Positions 28,768 to 36,392 of a DNA stretch of 64,000 nt are shown here, piece after piece; the stretch's first letter is position 1, and each line of letters begins with the position of its first letter. The notes below the pieces were generated by a model, which was not told the origin of the DNA, did not search any database, and saw only the letters and a list, made by a program, of their open reading frames with translations. Source of the DNA: Candidatus Thorarchaeota archaeon (GTDB lineage Archaea; Asgardarchaeota; Thorarchaeia; Thorarchaeales; Thorarchaeaceae); assembly GCA_008080745.1 (NCBI GenBank), contig SHMX01000001.1:496617-560616 (forward strand). The letters are read 5' to 3'. The translations under genes and the position numbers were made by a program.

Positions 28768-29493
28768 TCATACCACCTCCATACCTTGAGAGATGAGAGC
28801 ATAATCCACATCTGCTCGAACAATGTCTGGTAAATTCCCAGCAGTGCCCACAAGTTCGTCAACAACCACCATTGCACCCTCTACTCCACATTCCATAATT
28901 GTCCTTAGAGATTGGTTGATGGATTCCCTCATTGGAACACTAACGAGGTTCCCAAGATAGGTTGCAGCGGCATCTGCTAGAGTAACATCATCGGAGACCA
29001 CTATTGATGCATCGCTGATTCCCAGACTAACTGAGTGACCAACTGTTGCTGAAGAGGTACAGATACCAAGAATTGTGTTAGTCACAGCGACTTGGAATCC
29101 ATATTTCGAGGTTATCTGAGATCCAGTATATATTCCAACAATTACGGGTTCTTGAAGATACAATGCAATGTCGCCCCCATTATCAAATACAATATGATTT
29201 GCACCTGCTTCCACCAGAGTATTTACCACTTCATAGGCTATAGCACCAGCTACTGCTGCCATGGGGCCAACTTGTGTCTTCATACTCGCCGCTATCATGT
29301 GTTTCACAATGGGAGGAGCTGATTCATCCATGGCGATTGGTTGCATAGATGTACGAAACGAGGGATGTTTTTCGATATACTCAGTAAGAGCAATTCTTGC
29401 ACTTCGAATTGTCTTTTCAGCAAGAGGGACAAAATCCTTCGCTGTGATGAGTGTGGCATAGGTCTCACCTATACTGATTCGGTAACGTTCCAT
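28768..29493 (-). CDS. UPF0280 (COG2122) protein, probable sulfide-assimilation partner
   Basis: 241 residues of the ApbE-related UPF0280 family, seen from QVGPMAAVAGAIAYEVVNTL, VFDNGGDIALYL and GICTSSATVGHSVSLG. In Methanosarcina the COG2122 protein MA1715 is reported to help sulfide assimilation together with the DUF39 homocysteine-forming protein. Here it sits between the DUF39-ferredoxin gene (11 bases away) and asd (adjacent), exactly where a pathway partner would be expected. The reaction it performs is not known to me. Confidence 0.9.
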   Translation of the reverse strand: MERYRISIGETYATLITAKDFVPLAEKTIRSARIALTEYIEKHPSFRTSMQPIAMDESAPPIVKHMIAASMKTQVGPMAAVAGAIAYEVVNTLVEAGANHIVFDNGGDIALYLQEPVIVGIYTGSQITSKYGFQVAVTNTILGICTSSATVGHSVSLGISDASIVVSDDVTLADAAATYLGNLVSVPMRESINQSLRTIMECGVEGAMVVVDELVGTAGNLPDIVRADVDYALISQGMEVV

Positions 29494-29504
29494 TAGACAT
29501 CACC

Positions 29505-30863
29505 TCAACTCCGAAGATGAATTGCCCCATGAGGACATACATCACCACAGACCCCACATTCCTGACAAAGGGTAGGGTCATAATTAACTCGCCATTCTGT
29601 ATCCCTTCGAAAAACTCCTGCCTCGCAATAAGCAACACATAGACCACACTGAATACAAGCTTCCTCATCTCTATAGACACTCTGTCCCTCGGGTATGTGG
29701 ACTACTGATGGTATCGATTCAGAGCCATTTGGTTCTCGTTGTCCCATAGATTTAGCAGAACCATGTGCACAGAGTTTTTGAGCTGGTTCTGTGAGGAAAA
29801 ACCTCCCAGTAGCAATCTGTCTCTTTAGCAAACTTGCAATTCGGGATGCCATCCTGAAACTGGATATAGGTGAGGTCTTAACATCACGACCGTTCAGTTC
29901 AATACATCCTGATTTTAGCTCCTCGTATGTTACCCTTTTTAGGAGTGGACGATTACGTGAGGGGACGCCATAATCAAAGACATTAGTAACAATATCAACA
30001 TCAGACACCCCTGTGCTTTTTGCAATATCTTCGTTAAGAATGGGAATTGGAACCCCCACGCCAACAAATAGACTTGTGCCATAGTTGGTCAGGGATATAC
30101 CTCTGATGAACTCTGGAGACATTTTCTTAAGGTCTCCTTGAACCATAAGAGTTCCAAACCCACCATCAGGACTGTGTTGTGTGCCATTTCCAATGATGTA
30201 GCTCTCAGTCCCACCCAGAAGTATCCGAGTTCCTATGCCAATAGCACGATAGGATGGGTCATTGATGATGGGGGATAACTCTCCCGCACCCGAAAAAGTG
30301 GCATTGCCCATCTCAGGAAGAAGTTTACCCATATAGGTATAGAGAGTTTTCTCAGTGGAGTTTGTAGCAACACCATATCGTTCGTAACAATTTCGCGGAT
30401 TGGATAGAACCGCCTGATTTAGATCATCAAGGGTTATCTCAGTAGAGAGTTCTCTTCGAGGATAGCAATCTGTACCATATGCCTCTGCCCTAAGTTGGAT
30501 AGCCTTCCCCTTCAACAAATCTTCAATGACATGACCCCCGCCATATGCCATTCCACGCGATTCAGAAAGTTGTGTAGCACCCAGATATGCATCTACCGCA
30601 GCAACCCCCGCATATGCTTCAACATCATTCAGCCAGACCTTTGACATTTTCATTGGAGGTTCAGAATGGCCGAAATTCATCCACATTCCCGACGAGCACA
30701 TAGCACCAAAGGTGCCTGTAGTCACCACATCGACCTCATGAACAGCGCCCTTAGGTCCTAGTTCAGCAACGAGGTCGGACATCTCAGCAGCTGTGACAAC
30801 CATCACACTGCCATCTTCTATTCGCTCGTTAATCTCTTGTACTGTCTTTTCGTAACGACTCAT
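29505..30863 (-). CDS. homocysteine biosynthesis protein: DUF39 fused to a two-cluster ferredoxin domain
   Basis: 452 residues from the ATG at 30863, chosen for the GGAGGT eleven bases upstream; the frame could start 21 bases earlier. Residues 1-about 380 are DUF39 (COG1900), with C56 in GAMCSSG and C133 in YGTDCYPRRE as the candidate functional cysteines. The C-terminus is a bacterial-type ferredoxin domain with CIQCGLCVAYC and CQECGVCGDVC, binding two 4Fe-4S clusters. In Methanosarcina the DUF39 protein MA1821 and the separate NIL-ferredoxin MA1822 together are needed for homocysteine formation without O-acyl-homoserine. Here the ferredoxin part is fused to DUF39. It heads the operon with UPF0280, asd and aspartokinase. 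Confidence 0.9.
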   Translation of the reverse strand: MSRYEKTVQEINERIEDGSVMVVTAAEMSDLVAELGPKGAVHEVDVVTTGTFGAMCSSGMWMNFGHSEPPMKMSKVWLNDVEAYAGVAAVDAYLGATQLSESRGMAYGGGHVIEDLLKGKAIQLRAEAYGTDCYPRRELSTEITLDDLNQAVLSNPRNCYERYGVATNSTEKTLYTYMGKLLPEMGNATFSGAGELSPIINDPSYRAIGIGTRILLGGTESYIIGNGTQHSPDGGFGTLMVQGDLKKMSPEFIRGISLTNYGTSLFVGVGVPIPILNEDIAKSTGVSDVDIVTNVFDYGVPSRNRPLLKRVTYEELKSGCIELNGRDVKTSPISSFRMASRIASLLKRQIATGRFFLTEPAQKLCAHGSAKSMGQREPNGSESIPSVVHIPEGQSVYRDEEACIQCGLCVAYCEAGVFRRDTEWRVNYDPTLCQECGVCGDVCPHGAIHLRS

Positions 30864-30882
30864 TTTGAGACCTCCACCTCTC

Positions 30883-31037
30883 AAGTCAAGAAATACAGAA
30901 AGAATACATGCAGAGAAGTCACACCAATCAAGTCAGAAGAGGAAAACTATGCAACGAGATTACCAACTAGGCAATCATTCCCGTTGATAGACCGTTATGA
31001 GGTCTCTGTATGTTTCATTTTCTGTATTCTTTGACTT
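30883..31037 (-). promoter_or_regulatory. long inverted repeat in the leader of the homocysteine operon
   Basis: The arms 30883-30916 and 31003-31037 are imperfect reverse complements over about 34 bases; the left arm reads AAGTCAAGAAATACAGAAA and the reverse complement of the right arm AAGTCAAAGAATACAGAAAA, then both continue through TACAT/ACATAC and GCAGAGA/ACAGAGA. About 86 bases lie between them. The structure ends some 20 bases ahead of the start codon region of the operon's first gene and could form a large RNA stem or a pair of operator sites. The rest of the 370 bp gap (31038-31234) shows no gene. Confidence 0.5.
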
Positions 31038-31234
31038 AATTGGCAAGTGATGGCGAGAAACTTCCCCTTATCAATAATTCCCGATGACTCAGAGTATGAG
31101 AAGGAGGAATTGAGGTCACAGTTTATAGTCTTTCAAATTATAGAAAATATAATGCACAAATTGCTGTCCTATATGATGGTTTTCCTATCAGGAGCATAAA
31201 ACCCAACGAGTGACTTAGTGAGGGAGTCTGAAAA

Positions 31235-31825
31235 TTGAATGAACCTATTCCTCCAGAGGATTTAGAGGAGATAAACAAAGAACTGGAATATATTCTTGGT
31301 ACGAATAAATACCAGCTCAGACAAAATATCAAAGATAATGTTCTTGGAGTGTATTTGAATAATCAGCGATCCACATTGATCGATGAGATTCCCATTGAGA
31401 TTTGGGATACATTGAATCGTGAGGAACTAATCACATACATCCTTCAAGTAGCTAATAATCACATCATAGCTCTAAAAACTATGAGGAGGACTGTTGGAAT
31501 ACCCTTACTAATGATGATTCCAGCTATTCTATTATTCATATTAATATATGATTTATTTCCCGAACCATTCAGGAGGATTGCGGCATCTTTGATATCTGTT
31601 GCAGTTTGGGGAGTAGCATTCATTCCATTTCTGTATAGAGATTTCATAATCACACAATTCCAAGCAGATAAACTAACTATTTCTCAGAGGTCTAATCTCA
31701 TAGAGGTCTATCGAAAGATGGAGGAGCTAACCAAATCCAAGAACAAAGTAGTAAGCTATCGAAGTAGAGTAGGTCGACTAGAAAAATATCTTCAAACACA
31801 GATAGAAATGGAACATGGCATTTGA
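31235..31825 (+). CDS. small membrane protein, two helices
   Basis: 196 residues from a TTG at 31235 with AGGGAG nine bases upstream; no other in-frame start lies nearby. The N-terminal about 85 residues are soluble (PEDLEEINKELEYILGTNKY), then two helices at about 90-110 and 115-135, then a basic helical tail with coiled-coil character (EVYRKMEELTKSKNKV). The next gene has the same plan (ELERVLETNRFTIDY...), so the two are diverged paralogs. They lie directly before three small GTPase genes on the same strand. Function unknown; a membrane partner for the GTPases is only a guess from position. Confidence 0.7.
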   Translation: MNEPIPPEDLEEINKELEYILGTNKYQLRQNIKDNVLGVYLNNQRSTLIDEIPIEIWDTLNREELITYILQVANNHIIALKTMRRTVGIPLLMMIPAILLFILIYDLFPEPFRRIAASLISVAVWGVAFIPFLYRDFIITQFQADKLTISQRSNLIEVYRKMEELTKSKNKVVSYRSRVGRLEKYLQTQIEMEHGI

Positions 31826-31925
31826 TCTCTGGAAATTAATCATCATAAGTAGGAGAAGTGGATACTGAAGTCAGAGAATATTTAACTCGCTCCGTCCCTA
31901 AAATGTAGAAAAGGTGTAAGGGATA

Positions 31926-32486
31926 ATGGAATCAGGAGATGAGAAAGAAAAGAGAGCTTCATGGTTAGACAAGGAATTAGAAAGAGTCTTGGAAACAAAT
32001 CGATTTACCATTGATTATAGACCTCAAAGAAGAGGATACGTATTCTCTACAACTACAGACAAGGGCTATCAATGGAGAAAATTCATCGAAGAAGAAACCC
32101 TGGATATATTTAACGATGAAGAAGCCTTAACCTACGTAGTTCAAATTGCCACTAGATTTACTGCACCAGGAGAAATAGGGCTCTCTATGAAACGGTTCGC
32201 AACCGCCATGATAGGTTTCTTTGTCTTTGCATCAATAACCTATATTCTTACTCCAGTACTAATACCTCGACAAATCTCGGTTTATTTTTCTGTAGTTGGG
32301 TATCTCCCAGTTTTTGCTTTGTTGATAGCCAAAGATAGAAGGAGAAGAAGATATGAAGCGGACATCGAAGCACATCGTTTCAGAAAAGATCTCCCTCAAG
32401 TGCTCCTAAAGTTAATAATTCATACAGATTCACCGAGAGAAAAAGCTAACTTGGAAAGAAGGTTGGACAAGCTAAGAGAACGGTGA
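31926..32486 (+). CDS. small membrane protein, paralog of preceding gene
   Basis: 186 residues: an acidic/basic N-terminus, a soluble domain (SWLDKELERVLETNRF at about 12-27, DEEALTYVVQIATRF at about 66-80), two membrane helices at about 93-113 and 118-136, and an arginine-rich helical tail. The shared spacing of the ELExxLxTN block, the EALTYxxQIA block and the helix pair with the previous gene indicates duplication. A GGTGTAAGGG lies upstream of the ATG. No enzyme motif seen. Confidence 0.7.
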   Translation: MESGDEKEKRASWLDKELERVLETNRFTIDYRPQRRGYVFSTTTDKGYQWRKFIEEETLDIFNDEEALTYVVQIATRFTAPGEIGLSMKRFATAMIGFFVFASITYILTPVLIPRQISVYFSVVGYLPVFALLIAKDRRRRRYEADIEAHRFRKDLPQVLLKLIIHTDSPREKANLERRLDKLRER

Positions 32487-32646
32487 AATCATTTCTCCTA
32501 AATTACTCATTTTTTTTAGCTCAAGAAGTCTTCATAAGATTAGCGCGTTTTTAATTAAAAGTAGAGGAAAAATTGGTTTGGTCATGTAACAGTTAATAGT
32601 CAGGGAGCATCAAATATGTAATACTAAATATGTGGGGCTGAATATT

Positions 32647-33156
32647 TTGGGACAAACACAGTATAAGAAACTCGTCCTCGTTGGGACCGGGGGCGTTGGA
32701 AAGAGCTGTATCTCTGCCAGACTAGTTACTGGTGAATTCATCGACCAATCTATGACAGTAGGCATGAATGTAGATTCATGGACGATAGTGGAAGAGGATG
32801 ATAATGCAGTTATTAGAACATCGATTTTTGACATGGGTGGTCAAGATAGATTCCGTTCATTCCAAAATGGATTGGTGAGTGGAGCGGATGCTCTTCTTGT
32901 GGTATTCAGTGTCAATTCTTTTGAATCATTTCTTCAAATCGATGATTGGTTGGAACTTGTTAGGGAGATTCCACGAGAAAGGTGGGTTCTGGTTGGTAAC
33001 AAGATCGATGAGGAGTCTTCAGTGCCGGATGCAGAGATAGAAAGAAGAGCCTCGGAATTGGGTGTTAAATCAATCAAAATAAGTGCTAAGACAGGCGAAA
33101 ATTTTGACCAGCTGGAGGCTATGCTTGAGGGTATTCTAAACATATCTCTTGACTGA
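32647..33156 (+). CDS. Ras/Arf-like small GTPase (1 of 3)
   Basis: 169 residues from a TTG at 32647. I prefer this over the GTG at 32632 because it aligns with the starts of both downstream paralogs and has the same GGGGCT exactly seven bases upstream. G1 is GTGGVGKS at 13-20, G3 is FDMGGQ (the Arf/Rag-like form rather than DTAGQ), G4 is GNKID and G5 is SAKTGEN. No lipid-attachment cysteine at either end. Single-domain eukaryote-like GTPases of this kind are abundant in Asgard archaea. First of three tandem copies; a regulatory switch, partner unknown. Confidence 0.93.
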   Translation: MGQTQYKKLVLVGTGGVGKSCISARLVTGEFIDQSMTVGMNVDSWTIVEEDDNAVIRTSIFDMGGQDRFRSFQNGLVSGADALLVVFSVNSFESFLQIDDWLELVREIPRERWVLVGNKIDEESSVPDAEIERRASELGVKSIKISAKTGENFDQLEAMLEGILNISLD

Positions 33157-33256
33157 TAAATCTCCATTCAATGGAGTATATTTCTAAAATCTGAAAACAG
33201 ATAGTGTTAATCATCTTGCAACTGCTTGAGACCTTATTCCTGAAATAGTCAAAGGT

Positions 33257-33353
33257 GTTTCTTAGAAGATTTAATTGTTACAAGGAATTGTTATTAGTTA
33301 GATTAACGCCTGCCACTACGAGGATTATCCGGAAAACATGGGAGCTATGCCTG
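33257..33353 (+). repeat. duplicated leader, copy 1 (before GTPase 2)
   Basis: The stretch TTCTTAGAAGATTTAATTG, then TTACAAGGAATTG, TTAGTTAGA and later GGATTATC and ATGGGAGCT recurs, with changes, at 34040-34137 before GTPase 3. The promoter/leader was duplicated with the gene. Confidence 0.7.
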
Positions 33354-33881
33354 TTGCCTACAAGATATATGAAACTAGTACTTGTTGGGGCCGGAGGGGT
33401 GGGAAAAAGCAGTATATCTTCAAGAATAATCACGGGAGACTTTATCGACCACACTATGACTATCGGTATGAATGTGGACACCTGGACTATTGTTGAAGAT
33501 GATGATGATGCAATCATCAAAGCGTCGGTCTTCGATATGGGTGGACAGGAACAATTTCGAAGTTTTCAAGAGGGGCTGGTGACTGGTGCTGATGCACTAT
33601 TAATCGTATGTGATCTCACCTCATTCAATACATTCCTCAAGATAGACGAATGGTTACCCCTTATCGACAGTATTCCTAGAGAACGCTGGATCATGGTGGC
33701 AAATAAGAGTGATGTCAATGGTTCAATAGAGGATCTTGAGCTTGATAAGAAAGCTAGGGAACTCGGGATACCCGTTATCAAGGTCAGTGCTAAGACAGGA
33801 GAGAATTTCTTGCAACTGGAAGAAATGATTGAAAAGATTCTCAAAGTCACATTGGATGGAGGAGGACAAGCTAGAACCTAG
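33354..33881 (+). CDS. Ras/Arf-like small GTPase (2 of 3)
   Basis: 175 residues from the TTG at 33354, preceded by GGGAGCT seven bases upstream; the frame is open for 99 more bases, but this start matches the paralog (PTRYMK follows in both). G1 is GAGGVGKS at 12-19, G3 FDMGGQ, G4 is NKSD in place of NKID, G5 SAKTGEN. The NKSD change keeps the asparagine, lysine and aspartate that read guanine. The C-terminus is a short basic/glycine tail (DGGGQART) absent from the others. It arose from the same duplication as copies 1 and 3, together with its leader. Confidence 0.93.
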   Translation: MPTRYMKLVLVGAGGVGKSSISSRIITGDFIDHTMTIGMNVDTWTIVEDDDDAIIKASVFDMGGQEQFRSFQEGLVTGADALLIVCDLTSFNTFLKIDEWLPLIDSIPRERWIMVANKSDVNGSIEDLELDKKARELGIPVIKVSAKTGENFLQLEEMIEKILKVTLDGGGQART

Positions 33882-34039
33882 ATATTTGGGATTATAACCG
33901 ATATCGACACTGGATTGAGATCAATCATTACGAGCCTCTGTGGAATCATCCATACGTTTTGATGATGCATTATGAGATAAATAAATGAAAAGCAATATTT
34001 CCATAAAATTTGTGATAGGAAAGAAAAGAAATTCATTAT

Positions 34040-34137
34040 GACTTCTTAGAAAATGTAATTGTTACAAGGAACTATTAATAGTTAGAACTCCACTTATAGT
34101 ATCAAGGATTATCAGACTAGCATGGGAGCTGAAACCT
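34040..34137 (+). repeat. duplicated leader, copy 2 (before GTPase 3)
   Basis: Counterpart of 33257-33353: TTCTTAGAAAATGTAATTG, TTACAAGGAACTA, TAGTTAGAA, GGATTATCAGACTAG, ATGGGAGCT in the same order and spacing. The 33882-34039 gap before it shows no gene. Confidence 0.7.
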
Positions 34138-34644
34138 TTGCCTACAAGGTATATGAAAATAGTACTTGTGGGGGCTGGAGGAGTGGGAAAAAGCTGTATT
34201 TCGTCCCGCATAGTAACCGGAGATTTCATAGATCAGAGCATGACTATCGGCATGAATGTTGACTCATGGACTATCGTTGAGGAAGATGATAACGCGGTTA
34301 TCAAAGCCTCGGTCTTTGACATGGGTGGTCAGTCACAATTTCGAAGCTTTCAAGAGGGTCTTGTCACCGGGGCTGATGCCCTTCTAGTTGTATTTGACAT
34401 GACTTCCTTTGAATCATTGATGCAGATTGATGAATGGTTACCCCTCGTCGAAACCATACCTAGGGACAGATGGATTCTGATCGGCAATAAAATTGACGAT
34501 GAAACCGCAATGGATGAAGAAGAACTGATTCAAAAAGCGAATGAACTTGGAGTCAAGCATATTCAAGTCAGCGCAAAGACGGGAGAGAACTTTGACAAAC
34601 TTGAACTTATGGTCGAAAAAATACTCAATGTTACACTGGATTGA
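34138..34644 (+). CDS. Ras/Arf-like small GTPase (3 of 3)
   Basis: 168 residues from a TTG at 34138 with GGGAGCT seven bases upstream. G1 GAGGVGKS at 12-19, threonine of the effector loop in DQSMTIGMN, G3 FDMGGQ, G4 GNKID, G5 SAKTGEN. It is closest to copy 2 at the N-terminus and to copy 1 around GNKIDDE and FESL/FESF, so some exchange between copies is possible. It converges on the zinc-finger protein gene; a GGGTTGCGGGCG motif follows its stop. Confidence 0.93.
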   Translation: MPTRYMKIVLVGAGGVGKSCISSRIVTGDFIDQSMTIGMNVDSWTIVEEDDNAVIKASVFDMGGQSQFRSFQEGLVTGADALLVVFDMTSFESLMQIDEWLPLVETIPRDRWILIGNKIDDETAMDEEELIQKANELGVKHIQVSAKTGENFDKLELMVEKILNVTLD

Positions 34645-34657
34645 GGGTTGCGGGCGT
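34644..34657 (+). repeat. GTTGCGGGCG motif after GTPase 3
   Basis: AGGGTTGCGGGCGT overlapping the last base of the GTPase stop codon, in the 48 bp between convergent genes. Third intergenic member of the motif family also seen at 9950 and 26180. Confidence 0.4.
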
Positions 34658-34692
34658 AAACATTTGCTAATAAAAGATAGATACGGCTGGGA

Positions 34693-35481
34693 TTAGAAAT
34701 CATCCAAGCCGCTTACTGTGATCAATTCCTTAATATTTACAACACCACGACCATCCAAAATGTCCATTGCTGCACGTAATTCATCAAGGGATAGATTGAT
34801 TCTGAAAGAGGATTTCACCTTCTTCATGACTTCTCGAGAGGACATCTTCTTTGAAACAACAGCCTCGACAGCTTCAGCAGCCTTGTCAAGATTGTGGGTC
34901 TTCTGACGCATCATAATAATTGATGCCTCATTATCCACTATATCAAGTGCTTCATCCAGATATCTCTCTACAAGTTCTGAAAGATTAGAGCCAACTTTGC
35001 CAGAGAGTCTCTGAGGGACCTGTGTATCTACTACATAAGTATCAGCACCCTCCACAGAACAACTCTCAACCACAATGATGTCCTTGCCCAACTCAAGGTC
35101 ATCCGTGAAGATTCTATTCAATGAGCCAAAGGCGGATATACCAACCTCAACGTCATTGCAGAGAACCAGCTTTTTTCGCTCCAAAAGTGCGGAAATCATA
35201 GAGGTGAGTAGAGGCCCTAATACTCTCCGAAGCCCTCTAAGAGTCATTCCAGAAATGGACTTTACCTCTACAACCCCTGAAGCACCAGTTGGTGCATAGT
35301 CTAACTGTTGCACTCGTCGAACCCGTTGTTCGCTGTCTACAAAGACCACAAGGCTGTGGTCACACTCGTTATCTGCAGGAACCAGAACAGAGCTTATCCC
35401 ACTCTTATTTGTGATCTCATCTGAGATCTCTTTCACCTTGACCTTTTGACAGACAGGACATTGAATTCGAATCGACGTCAT
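34693..35481 (-). CDS. conserved protein with N-terminal zinc finger, unknown function
   Basis: 262 residues. The N-terminus IQCPVCQKVKV and NECDHSLVVFVDSEQRVRRV give a likely C-C-C-H zinc site (CxxC, then C and H). A mixed domain follows (about 70-185, with VVESCSVEGADTYVV), then a helical C-terminal part of two similar blocks (DKAAEAVEAVVSKKMSSREV and INLSLDELRAAMDIL) that may be winged-helix-like. I do not recognise the family. Proteins with the same N-terminal pattern occur beside GTPase and roadblock genes in Asgard genomes, as far as I recall, so a link to the adjacent GTPases is possible. Confidence 0.65.
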   Translation of the reverse strand: MTSIRIQCPVCQKVKVKEISDEITNKSGISSVLVPADNECDHSLVVFVDSEQRVRRVQQLDYAPTGASGVVEVKSISGMTLRGLRRVLGPLLTSMISALLERKKLVLCNDVEVGISAFGSLNRIFTDDLELGKDIIVVESCSVEGADTYVVDTQVPQRLSGKVGSNLSELVERYLDEALDIVDNEASIIMMRQKTHNLDKAAEAVEAVVSKKMSSREVMKKVKSSFRINLSLDELRAAMDILDGRGVVNIKELITVSGLDDF

Positions 35482-35496
35482 TTATACTCAACTCAT

Positions 35497-36165
35497 CTAA
35501 TCTCTAGCTAATAAGATTCCACCATAACCTAGGAAGGCTACAGATACAGTTCTTATTATGTAGAATAGCCATTTTAAGTCAGCTATCGGCCAGATAAAGA
35601 GTATTATGGCATATATCAAGAAGCTAAGACCAATCCACAGTCCCCATTGCGTCTTTGAGATGGAGTAATGCCTCAGAAAGACAATACCAATGAAAAAGGA
35701 CGCGGGAATCAGCAGTTCTACCACCCACCAGCTCATATTCAAGACTTGTACATGAGTTGCAGGATTGATGAAAGCAAAGAGGTTCTCATCAGGTAGGACA
35801 AAGGCAAATAATGCAGAACCAATAAGGTATGCTCCAACAAATAGTAGTGTTAGGATCTCTCTCACGTAGGCCTTTCGGGTCAGGAAGGGTACCGTCGCGT
35901 ACAGGACAATACCTGTGGTTCCAGCTCCAGAGAGAGCCACATAGAACCAGAGGAGGAAAGTCCCCTCTTCAGACGTTGCTGGTATCTCCAGACCCACAAC
36001 CCCTGCATTGACAATATGACCTATCGCGTACAAAAGAAACGCAATAGCCCACAGCAGTCTTGCGGTCTTCTTCTCCTTAGAATAAGCATTGAAGAAGATG
36101 CCACCGGCGATGATAGAGACCATGGCAGAAATAATTGATGCGGTAAATTGAATCAGGTCGACCAT
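35497..36165 (-). CDS. integral membrane protein, seven helices
   Basis: 222 residues with about seven evenly spaced hydrophobic helices and very short loops; the first begins IQFTASIISAMVSIIAGGIFF and the last ends IRTVSVAFLGYGGILLARD. The pattern of KKTARLLWAIAFLLYAIGH between helices 1 and 2 resembles the 7-helix sensor modules of some archaeal and bacterial signalling proteins, but there is no cytoplasmic output domain. It lies 15 bases downstream... of nothing else on its strand except the zinc-finger gene that follows it. Function unknown. Confidence 0.7.
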   Translation of the reverse strand: MVDLIQFTASIISAMVSIIAGGIFFNAYSKEKKTARLLWAIAFLLYAIGHIVNAGVVGLEIPATSEEGTFLLWFYVALSGAGTTGIVLYATVPFLTRKAYVREILTLLFVGAYLIGSALFAFVLPDENLFAFINPATHVQVLNMSWWVVELLIPASFFIGIVFLRHYSISKTQWGLWIGLSFLIYAIILFIWPIADLKWLFYIIRTVSVAFLGYGGILLARD

Positions 36166-36320
36166 TACAGTTCACCCTTCTTACATTTCTCACCGCAGTA
36201 TTTACCTTTTATGTGACTATAGTAGGCCAAATGTCAGTTTTCGTGCAAAAATACCGCCGCAATGTGCCAAACACCACATCCAGCTCATCCCACATCCCAC
36301 TCTTAGACCAAGTCGAAGGT

Positions 36321-36357
36321 TCTATAAGCAACTCGTATTCCAACTTCGCTTGCGAAG
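36321..36357 (+). promoter_or_regulatory. TATA-like box and palindrome upstream of acd
   Basis: TCTATAAG at 36321-36328 resembles an archaeal TATA box. Sixteen bases after it is a perfect 6+6 palindrome, CTTCGC TT GCGAAG (36344-36357), where a repressor could sit. The acd start codon is 36 bases further on. Confidence 0.4.
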
Positions 36358-36392
36358 CATGGGTTATTCATGCATGCATGAGGTATTTCATT

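Noticed and set aside
30884-31234. tRNA or known riboswitch in the leader of the homocysteine operon
   Set aside because: No cloverleaf, no anticodon arm and no SAM or T-box core recognised; only the inverted repeat is supported.
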